DNA of 64,000 bases from the NCBI GenBank assembly GCA_039516895.1, contig CP154437.1:620001-684000 (forward strand). Reading direction: 5' to 3'. The notes beneath the pieces were generated by a model. The model saw only the letters and a program-made list of their open reading frames with translations. It was not told the DNA's origin and searched no databases. Source of the stretch: Campylobacter coli (GTDB lineage: Bacteria; Campylobacterota; Campylobacteria; Campylobacterales; Campylobacteraceae). Below, piece by piece: positions 45,002 to 58,981 of this stretch (positions within the stretch are counted from its first letter, which is position 1; every line of letters starts with the position of its first letter). The translations under genes were made by a program, and so were the position numbers.

Positions 45002-45988
45002 ATGAAAATTCTTATTAGTGGTGGTGCAGGTTACATCGGATCTCATACTTTAAGGCAGTTTTTAAAAACAAATCATGAAATTTGCGTTTTAGATAATCTT
45101 TCTAAGGGTTCTAAAATTGCTATTGATGATTTGCAAAATATAAGAGAATTTAAATTTTTTGAGCAAGATTTAAGTGATTTTGAAGGTGTAAAAGCACTTT
45201 TTGAAAGGGAAAAATTTGATGCAGTGGTGCATTTTGCAGCGAGTATTGAAGTGTTTGAAAGCATGCAAAATCCTTTAAAATATTATATGAATAACACAAT
45301 CAATACAACCAATTTAATCCAAACTTGTATCCAAACAGGGGTAGGTAAATTTATCTTTTCTTCTACAGCAGCTACTTATGGCGAACCTACAACCCCTGTT
45401 GTAAGCGAGAGTAGTCCTTTAGCGCCTATTAATCCTTATGGGCGCAGCAAGCTTATGAGCGAAGAGGTTTTGCGTGATGCAAATATGGCTCATCCTGAAT
45501 TTAAATACTGCATTTTAAGATATTTTAATGTTGCAGGTGCTTGTATGGATTATAAATTAGGACAACGCTATCCTAAAGCGACTTTACTTATCAAAGTAGC
45601 CGCAGAATGTGCAGCAGGAAAACGCGACAAGCTTTTTATATTTGGCGATGATTATGATACAAAAGATGGTACTTGTATAAGAGATTTTATCCATGTAGAT
45701 GATATTTCAAGTGCTCATTTGGCGGCATTGGATTATCTAGAAAATAATGAAAGCAATATTTTTAATGTAGGTTATGGTCATGGTTTTAGTGTAAAAGAGG
45801 TTATTGATGCGATGAAAAGAGTAAGTGGGGTGGATTTTAAAGTCGAGCTTGCCCCACGCCGTGCAGGCGATCCTTCAGTTTTGATTTCTGATGCAAGCAA
45901 AATTAGAAATCTTACTTCTTGGCAGCCTAAATTTGATGATTTGGATCTTATTTGCAAATCTGCATTTGATTGGGAAAAGCAGTGCTAA
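45002..45988 (+). CDS. gne: UDP-GlcNAc/Glc 4-epimerase
   Basis: A 328-aa extended SDR with [12 protein letters not shown] (6-17), SSTAATYG and the catalytic [10 protein letters not shown] (about 145-154). Gne in C. jejuni interconverts UDP-GlcNAc/UDP-GalNAc and UDP-Glc/UDP-Gal, supplying GalNAc for PglA/J/H as well as LOS and capsule. It is the first gene of the pgl cluster and overlaps pglK by 7 bases. Confidence 0.95.
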   Translation: MKILISGGAGYIGSHTLRQFLKTNHEICVLDNLSKGSKIAIDDLQNIREFKFFEQDLSDFEGVKALFEREKFDAVVHFAASIEVFESMQNPLKYYMNNTINTTNLIQTCIQTGVGKFIFSSTAATYGEPTTPVVSESSPLAPINPYGRSKLMSEEVLRDANMAHPEFKYCILRYFNVAGACMDYKLGQRYPKATLLIKVAAECAAGKRDKLFIFGDDYDTKDGTCIRDFIHVDDISSAHLAALDYLENNESNIFNVGYGHGFSVKEVIDAMKRVSGVDFKVELAPRRAGDPSVLISDASKIRNLTSWQPKFDDLDLICKSAFDWEKQC

Positions 45989-47682
45989 AAAAAATATTTT
46001 TTATTTTAAGCAAAGAGGATAAAAAATTTTTATTCTCTTTACTGCTTTTTTCGGTTTTTATTTCTTTTATAGAAAGTTTTGCTATTTCTTTAGTGATGCC
46101 TTTTATCACTTTGGCTAGTGATTTTTCTTATTTTGATAAAAATAAGTATTTAATCCAGCTTAAAGACTATCTTGCTTTACCTGTTTTTGAGATTATAGTT
46201 TATTTTGGCGTGGTGCTTATTGTCTTTTATGTTTTGCGTGCTTTGTTAAATAGTTATTATTTTCACCTCTTAGCCCGCTTTTCAAAGGGTAGGTATCATG
46301 CTATCGCTTATAAAGTTTTTGCAAAATTTTTAAATACAGATTATGAAAATTTTACTCAAAAAAATCAATCCGAAATTCTAAAGTCTATCACCGGAGAAGT
46401 TTACAATCTAAGCACCATGATTTCATCATTTTTGCTGATGATGAGCGAAATTTTTGTCGTGCTTTTGCTTTATACTCTCATGCTTTTAGTAAATTATAAA
46501 ATCACTTTATTTTTAAGTCTTTTTATGATTATAAATGCTTTTATTTTGATCAAAGTTCTTAGTCCTATCGTTAAAAAAGCAGGTCTTAAACGCGAGGAAG
46601 CGATGAAGAATTTTTTTGAAATTCTTAATACAAATTTAAATAATTTTAAATTAATAAAACTCAAAACTAAAGAAGATGGTGTTTTAAATCTTTTTAAAAC
46701 TCAAAGTGAGATCTTTGCTAGGGCAAATATCACCAATGAAAGTGTAAGTGCTATGCCAAGAATTTATCTTGAAGGAGTTGGATTTTGCGTACTTGTTTTC
46801 ATAGTGGTTTTTTTAGTATTTAAAAATCAAAGTGATATATCTGGAATTTTAGCGACTATCTCTATCTTTGTTTTAGCGCTTTATCGTTTGATGCCAAGTG
46901 CAAATCGTATCATTACAAGCTATCATGATTTGCTTTATTATCGCTCTTCTTTGGATATTATTTATCAAATTTTAAAGCAAAAAGAAGAGAGTTTGGGCGA
47001 AGAAAAAATTGATTTTGATAAAGAATTAAGGCTAGAAAATTTAACTTTTGGATACAAGGATAAAAAGAATTTATTTACTTGTTTAAATTTAAGCATAAAA
47101 AAAGGCGAAAAGATCGCATTTATAGGAGAAAGTGGCTGTGGAAAAAGCACTTTAGTAGATATAATCATAGGACTTTTAAGTCCTAGAGAGGGTAGAGTAC
47201 TTCTTGATGAAAATGAGCTAAATATGAAAAATGTTAAGAATTATCGCCAAAAAATAGGTTATATCCCGCAAAATATCTATCTTTTTAACGACAGCATTGC
47301 TAAGAATATCAGCTTTGGAGATGAGGTAGATGAAGAAAAGCTTCAAAGAGTGATCAAACAAGCTAATTTAGAATATTTTGTGAAAAATTTACCCCAAGGA
47401 GCGCAAACAAAAGTAGGCGATGGCGGGAGTAATTTAAGCGGTGGACAAAAGCAACGCATAGCTATCGCAAGAGCTTTGTATTTAGATCCTGAAATTCTAG
47501 TTCTTGATGAGGCTACTTCCGCACTTGATACGGAAAGTGAAGCAAGGATTATGGATGAAATTTATAAGATTTCTAAAGATAAAACCATGATTATTATCGC
47601 GCACCGTCTTTCAACTATCACGCGTTGTGATAGCATCTATCGTTTAGAAAACGGCAAACTTTTCAAGGAGGATAAAAAGTGA
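45982..47682 (+). CDS. pglK: PglK, ATP-driven flippase for the lipid-linked heptasaccharide
   Basis: A 566-aa half-transporter: six-helix membrane domain (about 1-320), then Walker [10 protein letters not shown] (about 384), signature LSGGQKQR and Walker [13 protein letters not shown]. It flips undecaprenyl-PP-heptasaccharide to the periplasm for PglB. The frame reaches back to a TTG at 45970, but the GTG at 45982 (after GGGAAAAGC) matches the known N-terminus MLKK. Overlaps gne and, by four bases, pglH. Confidence 0.95.
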   Translation: MLKKIFFILSKEDKKFLFSLLLFSVFISFIESFAISLVMPFITLASDFSYFDKNKYLIQLKDYLALPVFEIIVYFGVVLIVFYVLRALLNSYYFHLLARFSKGRYHAIAYKVFAKFLNTDYENFTQKNQSEILKSITGEVYNLSTMISSFLLMMSEIFVVLLLYTLMLLVNYKITLFLSLFMIINAFILIKVLSPIVKKAGLKREEAMKNFFEILNTNLNNFKLIKLKTKEDGVLNLFKTQSEIFARANITNESVSAMPRIYLEGVGFCVLVFIVVFLVFKNQSDISGILATISIFVLALYRLMPSANRIITSYHDLLYYRSSLDIIYQILKQKEESLGEEKIDFDKELRLENLTFGYKDKKNLFTCLNLSIKKGEKIAFIGESGCGKSTLVDIIIGLLSPREGRVLLDENELNMKNVKNYRQKIGYIPQNIYLFNDSIAKNISFGDEVDEEKLQRVIKQANLEYFVKNLPQGAQTKVGDGGSNLSGGQKQRIAIARALYLDPEILVLDEATSALDTESEARIMDEIYKISKDKTMIIIAHRLSTITRCDSIYRLENGKLFKEDKK

Positions 47683-48755
47683 AGATAACTTTTATCATAG
47701 CCACTTTAAATTCAGGAGGTGCTGAGCGTGTTTTAGCAACTTTAGCAAATGCGCTTTGTACTCAGTATGAAGTAAGCATTATCAAATTTCATGCGGGCGA
47801 TTCTTTTTATAAACTTGAAGAAAATATCAAACTTATAACTTTAGAGCAATTTAGATTTGACACTTTGTATCATAAAATCGCAAGCCGTTTTAAAAAATAC
47901 CTAGCATTAAGACGAGCTTTAAAAGAAAATGAAAGCGATGTTTTTATCTCTTTTTTAGATACGACAAATATCGCTTGTATTTTTGCCAAGATAGGCTTAA
48001 AAACCCCATTAATTATAAGCGAACATAGTAATGAAGCTTATTTAAAATCCAAAATTTGGCGTTTCTTAAGACGCTTGAGTTATCCTTTTTGCGATGCTTT
48101 GAGTGTGCTTGGAAGTAGCGATAAGATTTATTATGAAAAATTTGTAAAAAGAGTAAAGCTTTTACCTAATCCTTGTCATTTTAGCACAGAAATTTCTTTA
48201 AATGAGCATTTTGAAAAAGAAAATTTAGTGCTATTTATAGGTCGTTTAGATCAAAACAAAAACCCCAAAATGTTTTTAAAAGCTATAGCACATTTAGATA
48301 AAAAATTACAAGAAAATTATGAATTTGTTGTAGCTGGCGATGGAGAATTAAGACAAGAGCTTGAATACAAAGCAAAATCTTTAGGCGTAAAAGTGAAATT
48401 TTTAGGGCGTGTTGAGAATGTAAAAGCGCTTTATGAAAAAGCCAAAGTGCTTTGTCTTTGCTCTTTTGTTGAGGGTTTGCCAACGGTTTTGATTGAGAGT
48501 TTGTATTTTGAAGTGTGTAGAATTTCAACTTCTTATTATAATGGAGCTAAGGACTTAATTAGCGATAATGAGGACGGATTTTTAGTGGGCTGTGATGATG
48601 AAATAGCTTTGGCTAGAAAGCTTGAGCTTGTATTAAAAGATGAACAACTAAGAAAAAACATCGTTATGAATGCTAAAAAAAGATGTGAAGATTTTGAAAT
48701 TTCTCACATTAAAAAGCAATGGCTTGAGCTTATTGATGAGGTTAAAAATGCCTAA
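47679..48755 (+). CDS. pglH: PglH, processive alpha-1,4-GalNAc transferase
   Basis: A 358-aa GT4 enzyme with [33 protein letters not shown] and [16 protein letters not shown] (EX7E). PglH adds the last three GalNAc residues of the heptasaccharide. Start is GTG overlapping the pglK stop (GTGA). Its stop overlaps the pglI start by 8 bases. Confidence 0.95.
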   Translation: MKITFIIATLNSGGAERVLATLANALCTQYEVSIIKFHAGDSFYKLEENIKLITLEQFRFDTLYHKIASRFKKYLALRRALKENESDVFISFLDTTNIACIFAKIGLKTPLIISEHSNEAYLKSKIWRFLRRLSYPFCDALSVLGSSDKIYYEKFVKRVKLLPNPCHFSTEISLNEHFEKENLVLFIGRLDQNKNPKMFLKAIAHLDKKLQENYEFVVAGDGELRQELEYKAKSLGVKVKFLGRVENVKALYEKAKVLCLCSFVEGLPTVLIESLYFEVCRISTSYYNGAKDLISDNEDGFLVGCDDEIALARKLELVLKDEQLRKNIVMNAKKRCEDFEISHIKKQWLELIDEVKNA

Positions 48756-49677
48756 ACTTTCTGTTATAGTTCCTACTTTTAATCGCTCTTCCTTGCTTCA
48801 AAAGGCAGTTCAAAGTATCTTAAATCAAGATTTTAAAGACTTAGAAATCATTATAAGTGATGATAATTCTAGCGATGATACTAAAAGTGTTGTAGAGAAT
48901 TTGCAAAAAAGCGATAAACGCATTAAGTATTTTTTAAATCAAAATTACAAACAAGGCCCTAATGGCAATAAAAACAATGGCTTAGATAAGGCCAGTGGAG
49001 AATTTATAACCTTTTTAGATGACGATGATGAGCTTTTACCCTATGCCTTGGGCGTTTTAATGCAAAAAGCAGATGAGGGTTATTCTCATGTTTTTGGAAA
49101 TTGCCTTATAGAAAAAGAAGGAATTTTAAGCGATGAGTTTAGCGGTAGAGGTTTGGAAAAAGAGGGTGAAATTTCTAAGAAAGATTTTTTAATGCAGCGT
49201 TTTAGTGGGGAATTTTTTTCTGTTTTTAAGGCTTCTTTGCTTAAAAATAAGCGTTTTAATGAGGAATTTTATGGCAATGAAGCCACGCTTTGGGTGAATT
49301 TATACGAAGAAAAAAGTTTTTATATCCATAAAGCTTTTAGAATTTATCGTGTTTTTAGAAAAGATAGCGTTACACTAGGAGCGAGTAAAAATGCTCATAG
49401 GGTGTATTTGGGGTATTTAGAGCTTGCGAGAATTTTAGAAAATGAGTTAAAAGCTTCTGGGGATGATGATTATAGGAAAACTTGTGCGAGTTATTATAAA
49501 ATGGCAGCTTATTATGCAAAATTAAGTGCAAATTATAAAGCACTTTATCATTGTTTATTCAAAAGTTTGAGTATTAAAATCAATACTCCTGCTTTGATAT
49601 TACTTACTTTAAGTATAATTCCAAATAAAATGATTGAAAAACTATCAAAAATTCGGGTGGCTTTATGCAAAAATTAG
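48748..49677 (+). CDS. pglI: PglI, branching glucosyltransferase
   Basis: A 309-aa GT2 enzyme: LSVIVPTFNRSSLLQKAV, ISDDNSSDDT and FLDDDDELLPYA (about 90-101). It adds the glucose branch to the N-glycan. The open frame starts at 48670, but conserved protein begins at the ATG at 48748 inside the pglH 3' end, which also matches the known 309-aa length. Confidence 0.95.
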   Translation: MPKLSVIVPTFNRSSLLQKAVQSILNQDFKDLEIIISDDNSSDDTKSVVENLQKSDKRIKYFLNQNYKQGPNGNKNNGLDKASGEFITFLDDDDELLPYALGVLMQKADEGYSHVFGNCLIEKEGILSDEFSGRGLEKEGEISKKDFLMQRFSGEFFSVFKASLLKNKRFNEEFYGNEATLWVNLYEEKSFYIHKAFRIYRVFRKDSVTLGASKNAHRVYLGYLELARILENELKASGDDDYRKTCASYYKMAAYYAKLSANYKALYHCLFKSLSIKINTPALILLTLSIIPNKMIEKLSKIRVALCKN

Positions 49678-50762
49678 CGATTTTTATTTATTCTTTAGGA
49701 AGCGGAGGTGCCGAAAGAGTGGTGGCAACTTTACTTCCGATTTTAAGTTTGAAATTTGAAGTGCATTTAATTTTAATGAATGATAAAATTTCTTATGAAA
49801 TTTCTGAATGCAAAATCCATTTTTTAGAGCGTTCAAAACCTAGTGAAAATCCTATTTTAAAATTTTTAAAACTTCCTTTTTTGGCTTTAAAATATAAAAA
49901 GCTTTGCCAAAAATTAAATATCGATACGGAATTTGTTTTTTTAAATAGGCCTAATTATATCGCATTGATGGCAAAAATATTTGGCAATAAAACTCGCCTT
50001 GTAATCAACGAATGTACCACTCCAAGCGTGATGTATGCTAAAAACAATTTCAATTCTTTAGCCAATAAACTTTTGATTTCTTTGCTTTATCCAAAAGCTG
50101 ATTTGATTTTGCCTAATTCTAAAGGAAATTTAGAAGATTTATTGTGCAATTTTAAAATCAACAAAGCAAAGTGTGAAATTTTATACAATGCCATAGATTT
50201 GGAAAAAATAGAGCAAAAAGCACTTGAAGATATAAGTTTAAAAGATAAATTTATTTTAAGCGTGGGAAGGCTTGATGAGGGTAAAAATCACGCCTTGCTT
50301 ATCCGTGCTTATGCGAGATTAAAAACAGATTTAAAGCTTGTGATTTTGGGTGAAGGTGTGCTAAAAGATGAGCTTTTGGCTTTGATTAAAGACTTAAATT
50401 TGGAAGATAAGGTTTTGCTTTTAGGTTTTGATAATAATCCTTATAAATACATGTCTAAGTGTGAATTTTTTGCTTTTGCTTCTGTATTTGAGGGTTTTTC
50501 AAATGTTTTAATCGAAAGTCTAGCCTGTGGCTGTGCAGTAGTTTGCACTGATCATAGAAGTGGTGCAAGAGAGCTTTTTGGAGACGATGAGTTTGGACTT
50601 TTGGTAGAAGTAAATAATGAAAATTCTATGTTTATGGGCTTAAAAACAATGCTTGAGGATGAAAATTTAAGAAAAGCTTACAAAAAAAAGGCAAGGGATA
50701 GAGCTCTTGATTTTGATAAGGTAAAAATAGCACGCAATGCTTTAAAATATTTATTAGGATAA
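49665..50762 (+). CDS. pglJ: PglJ, alpha-1,4-GalNAc transferase
   Basis: A 365-aa GT4 enzyme with SLGSGGAERVVATLLP, LSVGRLDEGKNHALLIRAY and SVFEGFSNVLIESLACG (EX7E). It adds the second GalNAc to the diNAcBac-GalNAc lipid. Overlaps pglI by 13 bases and is followed by pglB after three bases. Confidence 0.95.
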   Translation: MQKLAIFIYSLGSGGAERVVATLLPILSLKFEVHLILMNDKISYEISECKIHFLERSKPSENPILKFLKLPFLALKYKKLCQKLNIDTEFVFLNRPNYIALMAKIFGNKTRLVINECTTPSVMYAKNNFNSLANKLLISLLYPKADLILPNSKGNLEDLLCNFKINKAKCEILYNAIDLEKIEQKALEDISLKDKFILSVGRLDEGKNHALLIRAYARLKTDLKLVILGEGVLKDELLALIKDLNLEDKVLLLGFDNNPYKYMSKCEFFAFASVFEGFSNVLIESLACGCAVVCTDHRSGARELFGDDEFGLLVEVNNENSMFMGLKTMLEDENLRKAYKKKARDRALDFDKVKIARNALKYLLG

Positions 50763-50765
50763 AAT

Positions 50766-52910
50766 ATGTTAAAAAAAGAATACTTTAAAAACCCAACTTT
50801 TATTTTATTTGCTTTTATAATTTTGGCGTATACCTTTAGTGTTTTATGTAGGTTTTATTGGATTTTTTGGGCAAGTGAATTTAATGAATATTTTTTCAAT
50901 AACGAACTTATGATTATCTCCAATGATGGATATGCTTTTGCAGAAGGTGCAAGAGATATGATAGCGGGTTTTCATCAGCCTAATGATTTGAGTTATTATG
51001 GTTCTTCGCTTTCAACGCTTACATATTGGTTTTATAAAATAACCCCCTTTTCTTTAGAAAGCATTTTTATATATATCAGTACTTTTTTATCTTCTTTGGT
51101 GGTTATACCTTTGATTTTAATCGCTAATGAATATAAACGTCCTTTAATGGGATTTGTTGCAGCATTGCTAGCCAGTATAGCCAATAGTTATTATAATCGC
51201 ACGATGAGCGGATATTATGATACTGATATGCTTGTTATAGTTCTTGCGATGATGATAGTTTTCTTTATGATAAGACTGATTTTAAGAAAAGATTTATTGT
51301 CTTTGATAGCGCTGCCTTTGTTTGTAGGAATTTATCTTTGGTGGTATCCATCAAGCTATACTTTAAATGTTGCTCTGCTAGGACTTTTATTTATCTATAC
51401 CTTGGTTTTTCATATAAAAGAAAAAATGCTTTATATGGCTATCATTCTAGCTTCTATCACGCTTTCAAATATAGCTTGGTTTTATCAAAGCGCTATCATT
51501 GTCATACTTTTTAGTCTTTTTGTTTTGCAAAATAAGCGTTTTAGCTTTGCTTTGCTTGGGATTTTAGGTTTGGCAACTTTGGTATTTTTGATACTAAGTG
51601 GCGGGGTTGATCCTATACTTTATCAGCTTAAATTTTATATTTTTAGAAGCGATGAGAGTGCGAATTTAGCCCAAGGTTTTATGTATTTTAATGTAAATCA
51701 AACCATACAAGAAGTAGAAAGTATAGATTTGAGTATTTTTATGCAAAGGATTAGCGGAAGTGTCCTTGTATTTTTTATATCTTTAGTTGGTTTTGTTTTA
51801 CTTGTTGGAAAACATAAAAGTATGATTTTAGCTTTACCGATGTTAGCTTTAGGATTTTTAGCACTTAAGAGCGGGCTTCGTTTTACTATTTATGCAGTAC
51901 CTGTTTTAGCACTTGGATTTGGTTTTTTAATGAGCCTTTTACAAGAAAGAAAGCAAAAAAACAATAATACCTTTTGGTGGGCCAATATAGGAGTCTTTAT
52001 ATTGACTTTTTTAAGCTTAATTCCTATGTTCTATCATATCAACAACTACAAAGCGCCGACAGTTTTTTCTCAAAGTGAGGCTACGAAATTAGATGAACTT
52101 AAAGAAATTGCACAAAGAGAAGATTATGTGGTAGCTTGGTGGGATTATGGATATCCTATTAGGTATTACAGCGATGTTAAGACTTTGGCTGATGGGGGTA
52201 AGCATTTAGGCAAGGATAATTTTTTCCCATCTTTTGCCTTAAGTAAAGATCAAGTAGCTGCTGCAAATATGGCAAGACTTAGTGTAGAATACACAGAAAA
52301 AAGTTTTTATGCTGCTCCAAATGATATTTTAAAAAATGATCTTTTACAAGCCATGATGAAAGATTATAATCAAAATAATGTGGATTTGTTTTTAGCTTCG
52401 CTTTCCAAGCCTGATTTTAAAATCAATACACCAAAAACACGTGATATATATATTTATATGCCAGCTAGAATGTCTTTGATTTTCTCAACCGTGGCTAGTT
52501 TTTCTTTTGTGGATTTAGATACAGGTGAGATAAGCAAACCTTTTACTTTTAGCGCGGCTTATCCACTTGATGTTAAAAATGGAGAAATTTATCTTAGCAA
52601 TGGCATTGTATTAAACGATGATTTTAGAAGTTTTAAAATAAATAACAGTACTATATCTGTAAATAGCATCATAGAGATTAATTCTATCAAGCAAGGTGAA
52701 TATAAAATTACTCCTATTGATAATACGGCTCAATTTTATATTTTCTATCTTAAAGATAGCACCATACCTTATGCTCAGTTTATTTTAATGGATAAAACCA
52801 TGTTTAACAGTGCTTATGTGCAAATGTTTTTCCTTGGAAATTATGATAAAAATTTGTATGATTTAGTGATTAATGCTAGAGATGCAAAAGTTTTTAAACT
52901 CAAAATTTAA
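50766..52910 (+). CDS. pglB: PglB, bacterial oligosaccharyltransferase
   Basis: A 714-aa STT3 protein: about 13 membrane helices, then a periplasmic domain from about 430. Key residues are in place: Asp54, the DTD pair (152, 154), Glu316/318 in the external loop, and WWDYG at 458-462, which recognises the +2 Ser/Thr of the sequon. It transfers the heptasaccharide to Asn in D/E-X-N-X-S/T. No nearby stop or truncation, so N-glycosylation should be functional. Confidence 0.98.
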   Translation: MLKKEYFKNPTFILFAFIILAYTFSVLCRFYWIFWASEFNEYFFNNELMIISNDGYAFAEGARDMIAGFHQPNDLSYYGSSLSTLTYWFYKITPFSLESIFIYISTFLSSLVVIPLILIANEYKRPLMGFVAALLASIANSYYNRTMSGYYDTDMLVIVLAMMIVFFMIRLILRKDLLSLIALPLFVGIYLWWYPSSYTLNVALLGLLFIYTLVFHIKEKMLYMAIILASITLSNIAWFYQSAIIVILFSLFVLQNKRFSFALLGILGLATLVFLILSGGVDPILYQLKFYIFRSDESANLAQGFMYFNVNQTIQEVESIDLSIFMQRISGSVLVFFISLVGFVLLVGKHKSMILALPMLALGFLALKSGLRFTIYAVPVLALGFGFLMSLLQERKQKNNNTFWWANIGVFILTFLSLIPMFYHINNYKAPTVFSQSEATKLDELKEIAQREDYVVAWWDYGYPIRYYSDVKTLADGGKHLGKDNFFPSFALSKDQVAAANMARLSVEYTEKSFYAAPNDILKNDLLQAMMKDYNQNNVDLFLASLSKPDFKINTPKTRDIYIYMPARMSLIFSTVASFSFVDLDTGEISKPFTFSAAYPLDVKNGEIYLSNGIVLNDDFRSFKINNSTISVNSIIEINSIKQGEYKITPIDNTAQFYIFYLKDSTIPYAQFILMDKTMFNSAYVQMFFLGNYDKNLYDLVINARDAKVFKLKI

Positions 52911-52921
52911 AGGTTTTTACA

Positions 52922-54052
52922 ATGAGAGTAGGCTTTTTAACTCATGCAGGAGCAAGCATATATCATTTTAGATTGCCTATAATTAAAGCTTTGATTGCAA
53001 GAGGAGATGAGGTTTTTGTCATAGTCCCACAAGATGAATATACCGAAAAATTAAAGGCTTTAAATTTAAATATCGTTGTTTATGAGCTTTCAAGAGCGAG
53101 TTTAAATCCTTTAATTGTTTTTAAAAATTTTTTACATCTTAAAAATGTTTTAAAAAGCTTAAATTTGGATCTTTTGCAAAGTGGGGCGCATAAAAGCAAT
53201 ACCTTTGGCTTAATAGCTGCAAAATGTGCCAAAATTCCTTATAAAATTGGGCTTGTCGAAGGACTTGGATCTTTTTATATAGAGAAGGGCTTTAAAGCAA
53301 ATTTAGTGCGTTTTGTTATCAATACTCTTTATAAACTTAGCTTTAAAATCGCTGATTCTTTCATCTTTGTAAATCAAGCTAATGCGGATTTTATGCAAAA
53401 TTTAGGACTTAAGGAAAATAAAATTTGCGTGATTAAATCTGTAGGCATTAATCTTAAAAAATTCTTTCCTATGAGGGTAAATCAAGAAACCAAAAAAGCT
53501 TTTTGGCAAAATTTAAAAATTGATGAAAAACCTATTGTTTTGATGATAGCTAGAGCTTTATGGCATAAAGGTGTAAAAGAATTTTATGAAAGTGCAGAGC
53601 ATTTAAAAGATAGAGCAAATTTTGTTTTAGTAGGCGGAAGAGATAATAATCCCTCTTGTGCAAGTTTGGAATTTTTAAATTCAGGCAAGGTTTTTTATTT
53701 GGGTGCTAGAAGCGATATAGTAGAACTTTTGCAAAATTGTGATATCTTTGTTTTACCCAGTTATAAAGAGGGTTTTCCAGTAAGTGTTTTAGAGGCGAAA
53801 GCTTGTGGCAAAGCTATTGTAGTGAGTGATTGTGAGGGTTGTGTTGAGGCAATTTCAAATGCTTATGATGGGCTTTGGGCTAAAACTAAAGATAGTAAAG
53901 ATTTAAGCGAAAAAATACAAGTTTTATTAGAGGATGAAAGCTTAAGAATCAATCTAGGCAAAAATGCAGCCAAGGATGCCTTGCAATATGATGAAAATGT
54001 TATCACACAGCGTTATTTAGAACTTTATGATAAGGTGATTAAAAATGTATGA
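52922..54052 (+). CDS. pglA: PglA, alpha-1,3-GalNAc transferase
   Basis: A 376-aa GT4 enzyme with [32 protein letters not shown] and [18 protein letters not shown] (EX7E). It adds the first GalNAc to undecaprenyl-PP-diNAcBac. Overlaps pglC by 8 bases. Confidence 0.95.
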   Translation: MRVGFLTHAGASIYHFRLPIIKALIARGDEVFVIVPQDEYTEKLKALNLNIVVYELSRASLNPLIVFKNFLHLKNVLKSLNLDLLQSGAHKSNTFGLIAAKCAKIPYKIGLVEGLGSFYIEKGFKANLVRFVINTLYKLSFKIADSFIFVNQANADFMQNLGLKENKICVIKSVGINLKKFFPMRVNQETKKAFWQNLKIDEKPIVLMIARALWHKGVKEFYESAEHLKDRANFVLVGGRDNNPSCASLEFLNSGKVFYLGARSDIVELLQNCDIFVLPSYKEGFPVSVLEAKACGKAIVVSDCEGCVEAISNAYDGLWAKTKDSKDLSEKIQVLLEDESLRINLGKNAAKDALQYDENVITQRYLELYDKVIKNV

Positions 54053-54647
54053 AAAATGGATAAAAAGAATTTTAGATTTTGTTTTGGCTTTGTTTCTTTT
54101 GGTACTTTTTTCGCCTCTTATTTTAATCACTGCCTTACTTTTAAAAATAACTCAAGGTAGCGTGATTTTTACTCAAAATCGTCCAGGTTTAAATGAAAAA
54201 ATTTTTAAAATTTATAAATTTAAAACAATGAGTGATGAAAGAGATGAAAAGGGTGAGCTTTTAAGTGATGAATTGCGTTTAAAAGCTTTTGGGAAAATTG
54301 TTAGAAGTTTAAGTTTAGATGAACTTTTACAGCTTTTTAATGTATTAAAGGGCGATATGAGTTTTGTGGGGCCAAGACCCCTTTTGGTAGAATACCTACC
54401 CCTTTATAATGAAGAGCAAAAACTCCGTCACAAAGTGCGTCCTGGTATCACAGGATGGGCACAGGTAAATGGTAGAAATGCGATTTCTTGGCAAAAAAAA
54501 TTTGAACTTGATGTGTATTATGTAAAAAATATTTCTTTTTTGTTGGATTTAAAAATTATGTTCTTAACAGCCTTAAAGGTTTTAAAAAGAAGCGGAGTAA
54601 GCAAAGAAGGGCATGTTACAACGGAGAAATTCAATGGCAAGAACTGA
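54045..54647 (+). CDS. pglC: PglC, phosphoglycosyl transferase
   Basis: A 200-aa monotopic enzyme with a re-entrant N-terminal helix (about 5-35) and catalytic Asp92-Glu93 in [20 protein letters not shown], then GPRPLLVEY. It transfers phospho-diNAcBac from UDP-diNAcBac to undecaprenyl phosphate, the first membrane step of the pathway. Confidence 0.96.
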   Translation: MYEKWIKRILDFVLALFLLVLFSPLILITALLLKITQGSVIFTQNRPGLNEKIFKIYKFKTMSDERDEKGELLSDELRLKAFGKIVRSLSLDELLQLFNVLKGDMSFVGPRPLLVEYLPLYNEEQKLRHKVRPGITGWAQVNGRNAISWQKKFELDVYYVKNISFLLDLKIMFLTALKVLKRSGVSKEGHVTTEKFNGKN

Positions 54648-55221
54648 AAAAATTTACATTTATGGCGCGAGTGGACATGGGCTTGTTTGTGCTGATGTAG
54701 CCATGAGCTTGGGTTATGAAGAATGTGTTTTTTTAGATGATTTTAAGGGTAAAAAATTTGAAAGTTCTTTACCAAAATACGATATTTTTATAGCCATTGG
54801 AAATAATGAAATAAGAAAAAAGCTTTTTCATCAAATTTCACAAAGTGGCTTTAAGATTGTAAATCTTATCCATAAAAGTGCGATTATTAGCCAAAGTGCG
54901 GATATAGCAGAAGATGCAGGAATTTTAATAATGCCCTATGTAGTGGTAAATGCAAAGGCAAAAATCGAAAAAGGTGTGATTTTAAATACTTCAAGTGTGA
55001 TTGAGCATGAGTGTGTGGTGGGCGAGTTTTCCCATATAAGCGTTGGTGCTAAGTGTGCAGGAAATGTCAAAATTGGCAAAAATTGTTTTTTAGGGATTAG
55101 TTCTTGCGTTTTGCCGAATTTAAGTTTGGCAGATGATAGTATTTTAGGGGGTGGGGCGACTTTAGTGAAAAGTCAAAGTGAAAAGGGTGTTTTTGTAGGA
55201 GTGCCTGCAAAAAGGATGTAA
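54634..55221 (+). CDS. pglD: PglD, UDP-4-amino-sugar N-acetyltransferase
   Basis: A 195-aa protein with [16 protein letters not shown] (UDP-sugar-binding) followed by a left-handed beta-helix of hexapeptide repeats ([20 protein letters not shown] onward), with catalytic His in [18 protein letters not shown]. It makes UDP-diNAcBac with acetyl-CoA. The frame starts at 54613, but GGAG sits before the ATG at 54634 and that gives the known 195-aa length; it overlaps pglC by 14 bases. Confidence 0.94.
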   Translation: MARTEKIYIYGASGHGLVCADVAMSLGYEECVFLDDFKGKKFESSLPKYDIFIAIGNNEIRKKLFHQISQSGFKIVNLIHKSAIISQSADIAEDAGILIMPYVVVNAKAKIEKGVILNTSSVIEHECVVGEFSHISVGAKCAGNVKIGKNCFLGISSCVLPNLSLADDSILGGGATLVKSQSEKGVFVGVPAKRM

Positions 55222-57078
<1,857 letters not shown>

Positions 57079-57079
<1 letters not shown>

Positions 57080-58854
57080 TGATGGATTTTTATAAAAGTA
57101 AAAGGCTGATTTTTTTCTTATGTTTTGATGCATTTTTATTTATACTCTCTATATTTTTAGCTTTTTCTTTGCGTTTTAGTGGGGAAATTCCTAGTATTTT
57201 TTATGAGGGTATGATTAAAGCGGGGCTTATTTTACTGGTTTTAAAAATAGCTTTTTTATTTATTTTTAGGATTTATAAGGTAGCATGGCGGTTTTTTTCT
57301 CTAAGTGAAGCGAGAAAAATATTTTTTGCTTTGGCTCTAGCTGAAATTTGTTTTTTGTTGATTTTTTATTTTTATGATGATTTTTTCAACCCTTTCCCGC
57401 GTTCGGTTATAGGTATTGATCTTATTCTTTCTTATATGTTTGTGGGCACTTTAAGAATTTCTAAAAGAATGCTTGTAGACTTTAAGCCTTCCCGTGCAAA
57501 AGAAGAAGAAACTCCTTGTATAGTGGTGGGTGCTACTTCAAAGGCCTTGCATTTATTAAAAGGGGCAAAGGAAGGTTCTTTAGGACTTTTTCCTGTGGGT
57601 GTTGTGGATGCTAGAAGAGAGCTTATAGGAACATATTGTGATAAATTTATTGTTGAAGATAAAAGTAAAATAAAAGATTATGTTGATGAAGGCATTAAAA
57701 CCGCTATTATAGCTTTAAAATTGGATCAAGCCGAGCTTAAGGCTTTGTTTGAAGAGCTTATTGCTTATGGAATTAGTGATGTTAAGATCTTTTCTTTTAC
57801 AAGAAATGAAGCAAGGGATATTAGCATAGAAGATCTACTTGCTAGAAAACCCAAAGATTTAGATGATAGTGCTGTAGCTTCATTTTTAAAAGATAAAGTG
57901 GTTTTAGTAAGTGGTGCAGGTGGAACTATAGGAAGTGAGCTTTGTAAGCAGTGTATTAAATTTGGTGCAAAACATCTTATAATGCTTGATCATAGTGAAT
58001 ATAATCTTTATAAAATCAATGAAGATTTAAGTTTATATAAAGAAAAAATTACCCCTGTTTTGCTTAGTATTTTAGATGAGCAAAGTTTAGATGAGATTAT
58101 CAAGGAGTATAAGCCTGAATTGATCTTGCATGCAGCTGCTTATAAGCATGTGCCTCTTTGCGAGCAAAATCCGCATTCTGCTGTGCTTAATAATATCATA
58201 GGAACTAAAATTTTATGTGATGTAGCTAAAAAAAATAAAGTCAAGAAATTTGTCATGATAAGCACAGATAAGGCAGTGCGTCCAACAAACATCATGGGAT
58301 GTACTAAAAGAGTATGCGAGCTTTATACTTTAAATTCTAGTGATGAAAATTTTGAAGTTTCTTGTGTGCGCTTTGGAAATGTTTTAGGATCAAGTGGAAG
58401 TGTGATACCTAAATTTAAAGCACAAATTGCAAATAATGAGCCATTAACCTTAACTCATCCTGATATAGTGCGTTATTTTATGTTGGTAAGTGAAGCGGTG
58501 CAGCTTGTTTTGCAAGCTGGAGCTATCGCAAAAGGGGGCGAGCTTTTTGTGTTAGATATGGGTGAGCCGGTTAAGATTATGGATTTGGCTAAAAAAATGC
58601 TTATTTTATCCAACCGAGAAGATTTAGAGATAAAAATTACAGGTTTAAGACGCGGAGAAAAGCTTTTTGAAGAATTGCTAATCGATGAGAATGATGCAAA
58701 GACAGAATATGAGAGTATTTTTGTTGCTAAAAATGAAAAGATGGATGTGCAAATTTTAAATGACTATATTAAAAAATTGCAAGATTGTCAAAATGTAGCC
58801 GAAATTTTAAAAGAAATAGTTCCTGAATTTAATCATAATAAAGATGGTAATTAA
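57079..58854 (+). CDS. pglF: PglF, membrane-bound UDP-GlcNAc 4,6-dehydratase
   Basis: A 591-aa protein: four membrane helices (about 8-125), a degenerate CoA-binding-like domain (about 145-250), then the catalytic SDR domain with [12 protein letters not shown] (about 278-289) and [18 protein letters not shown]. It starts the diNAcBac route from UDP-GlcNAc. The frame allows TTG 57076, ATG 57079 and ATG 57082; the ATG overlapping the pglE stop (TGATG) is chosen. It is the last gene of the cluster here. Confidence 0.95.
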
Positions 58855-58975
58855 TATTATTTTAATATATATTAAAGTTTGATTTTACTGAATTTCTTTA
58901 TGAAATTTTGGAATAAAAAATTAAAAAACAATCATTTTTATAAAAAAAATTAAACAAAAATATAGTAAAAAATGC

Positions 58976-58981
58976 TATAAT
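58976..58981 (+). promoter_or_regulatory. Extended -10 promoter for cheY
   Basis: TGCTATAAT (TGn extension) with an A/T-rich upstream region, about 90 bases before cheY. The region 58855-59070 contains this promoter and AT-rich sequence but no pglG coding remnant. Confidence 0.6.
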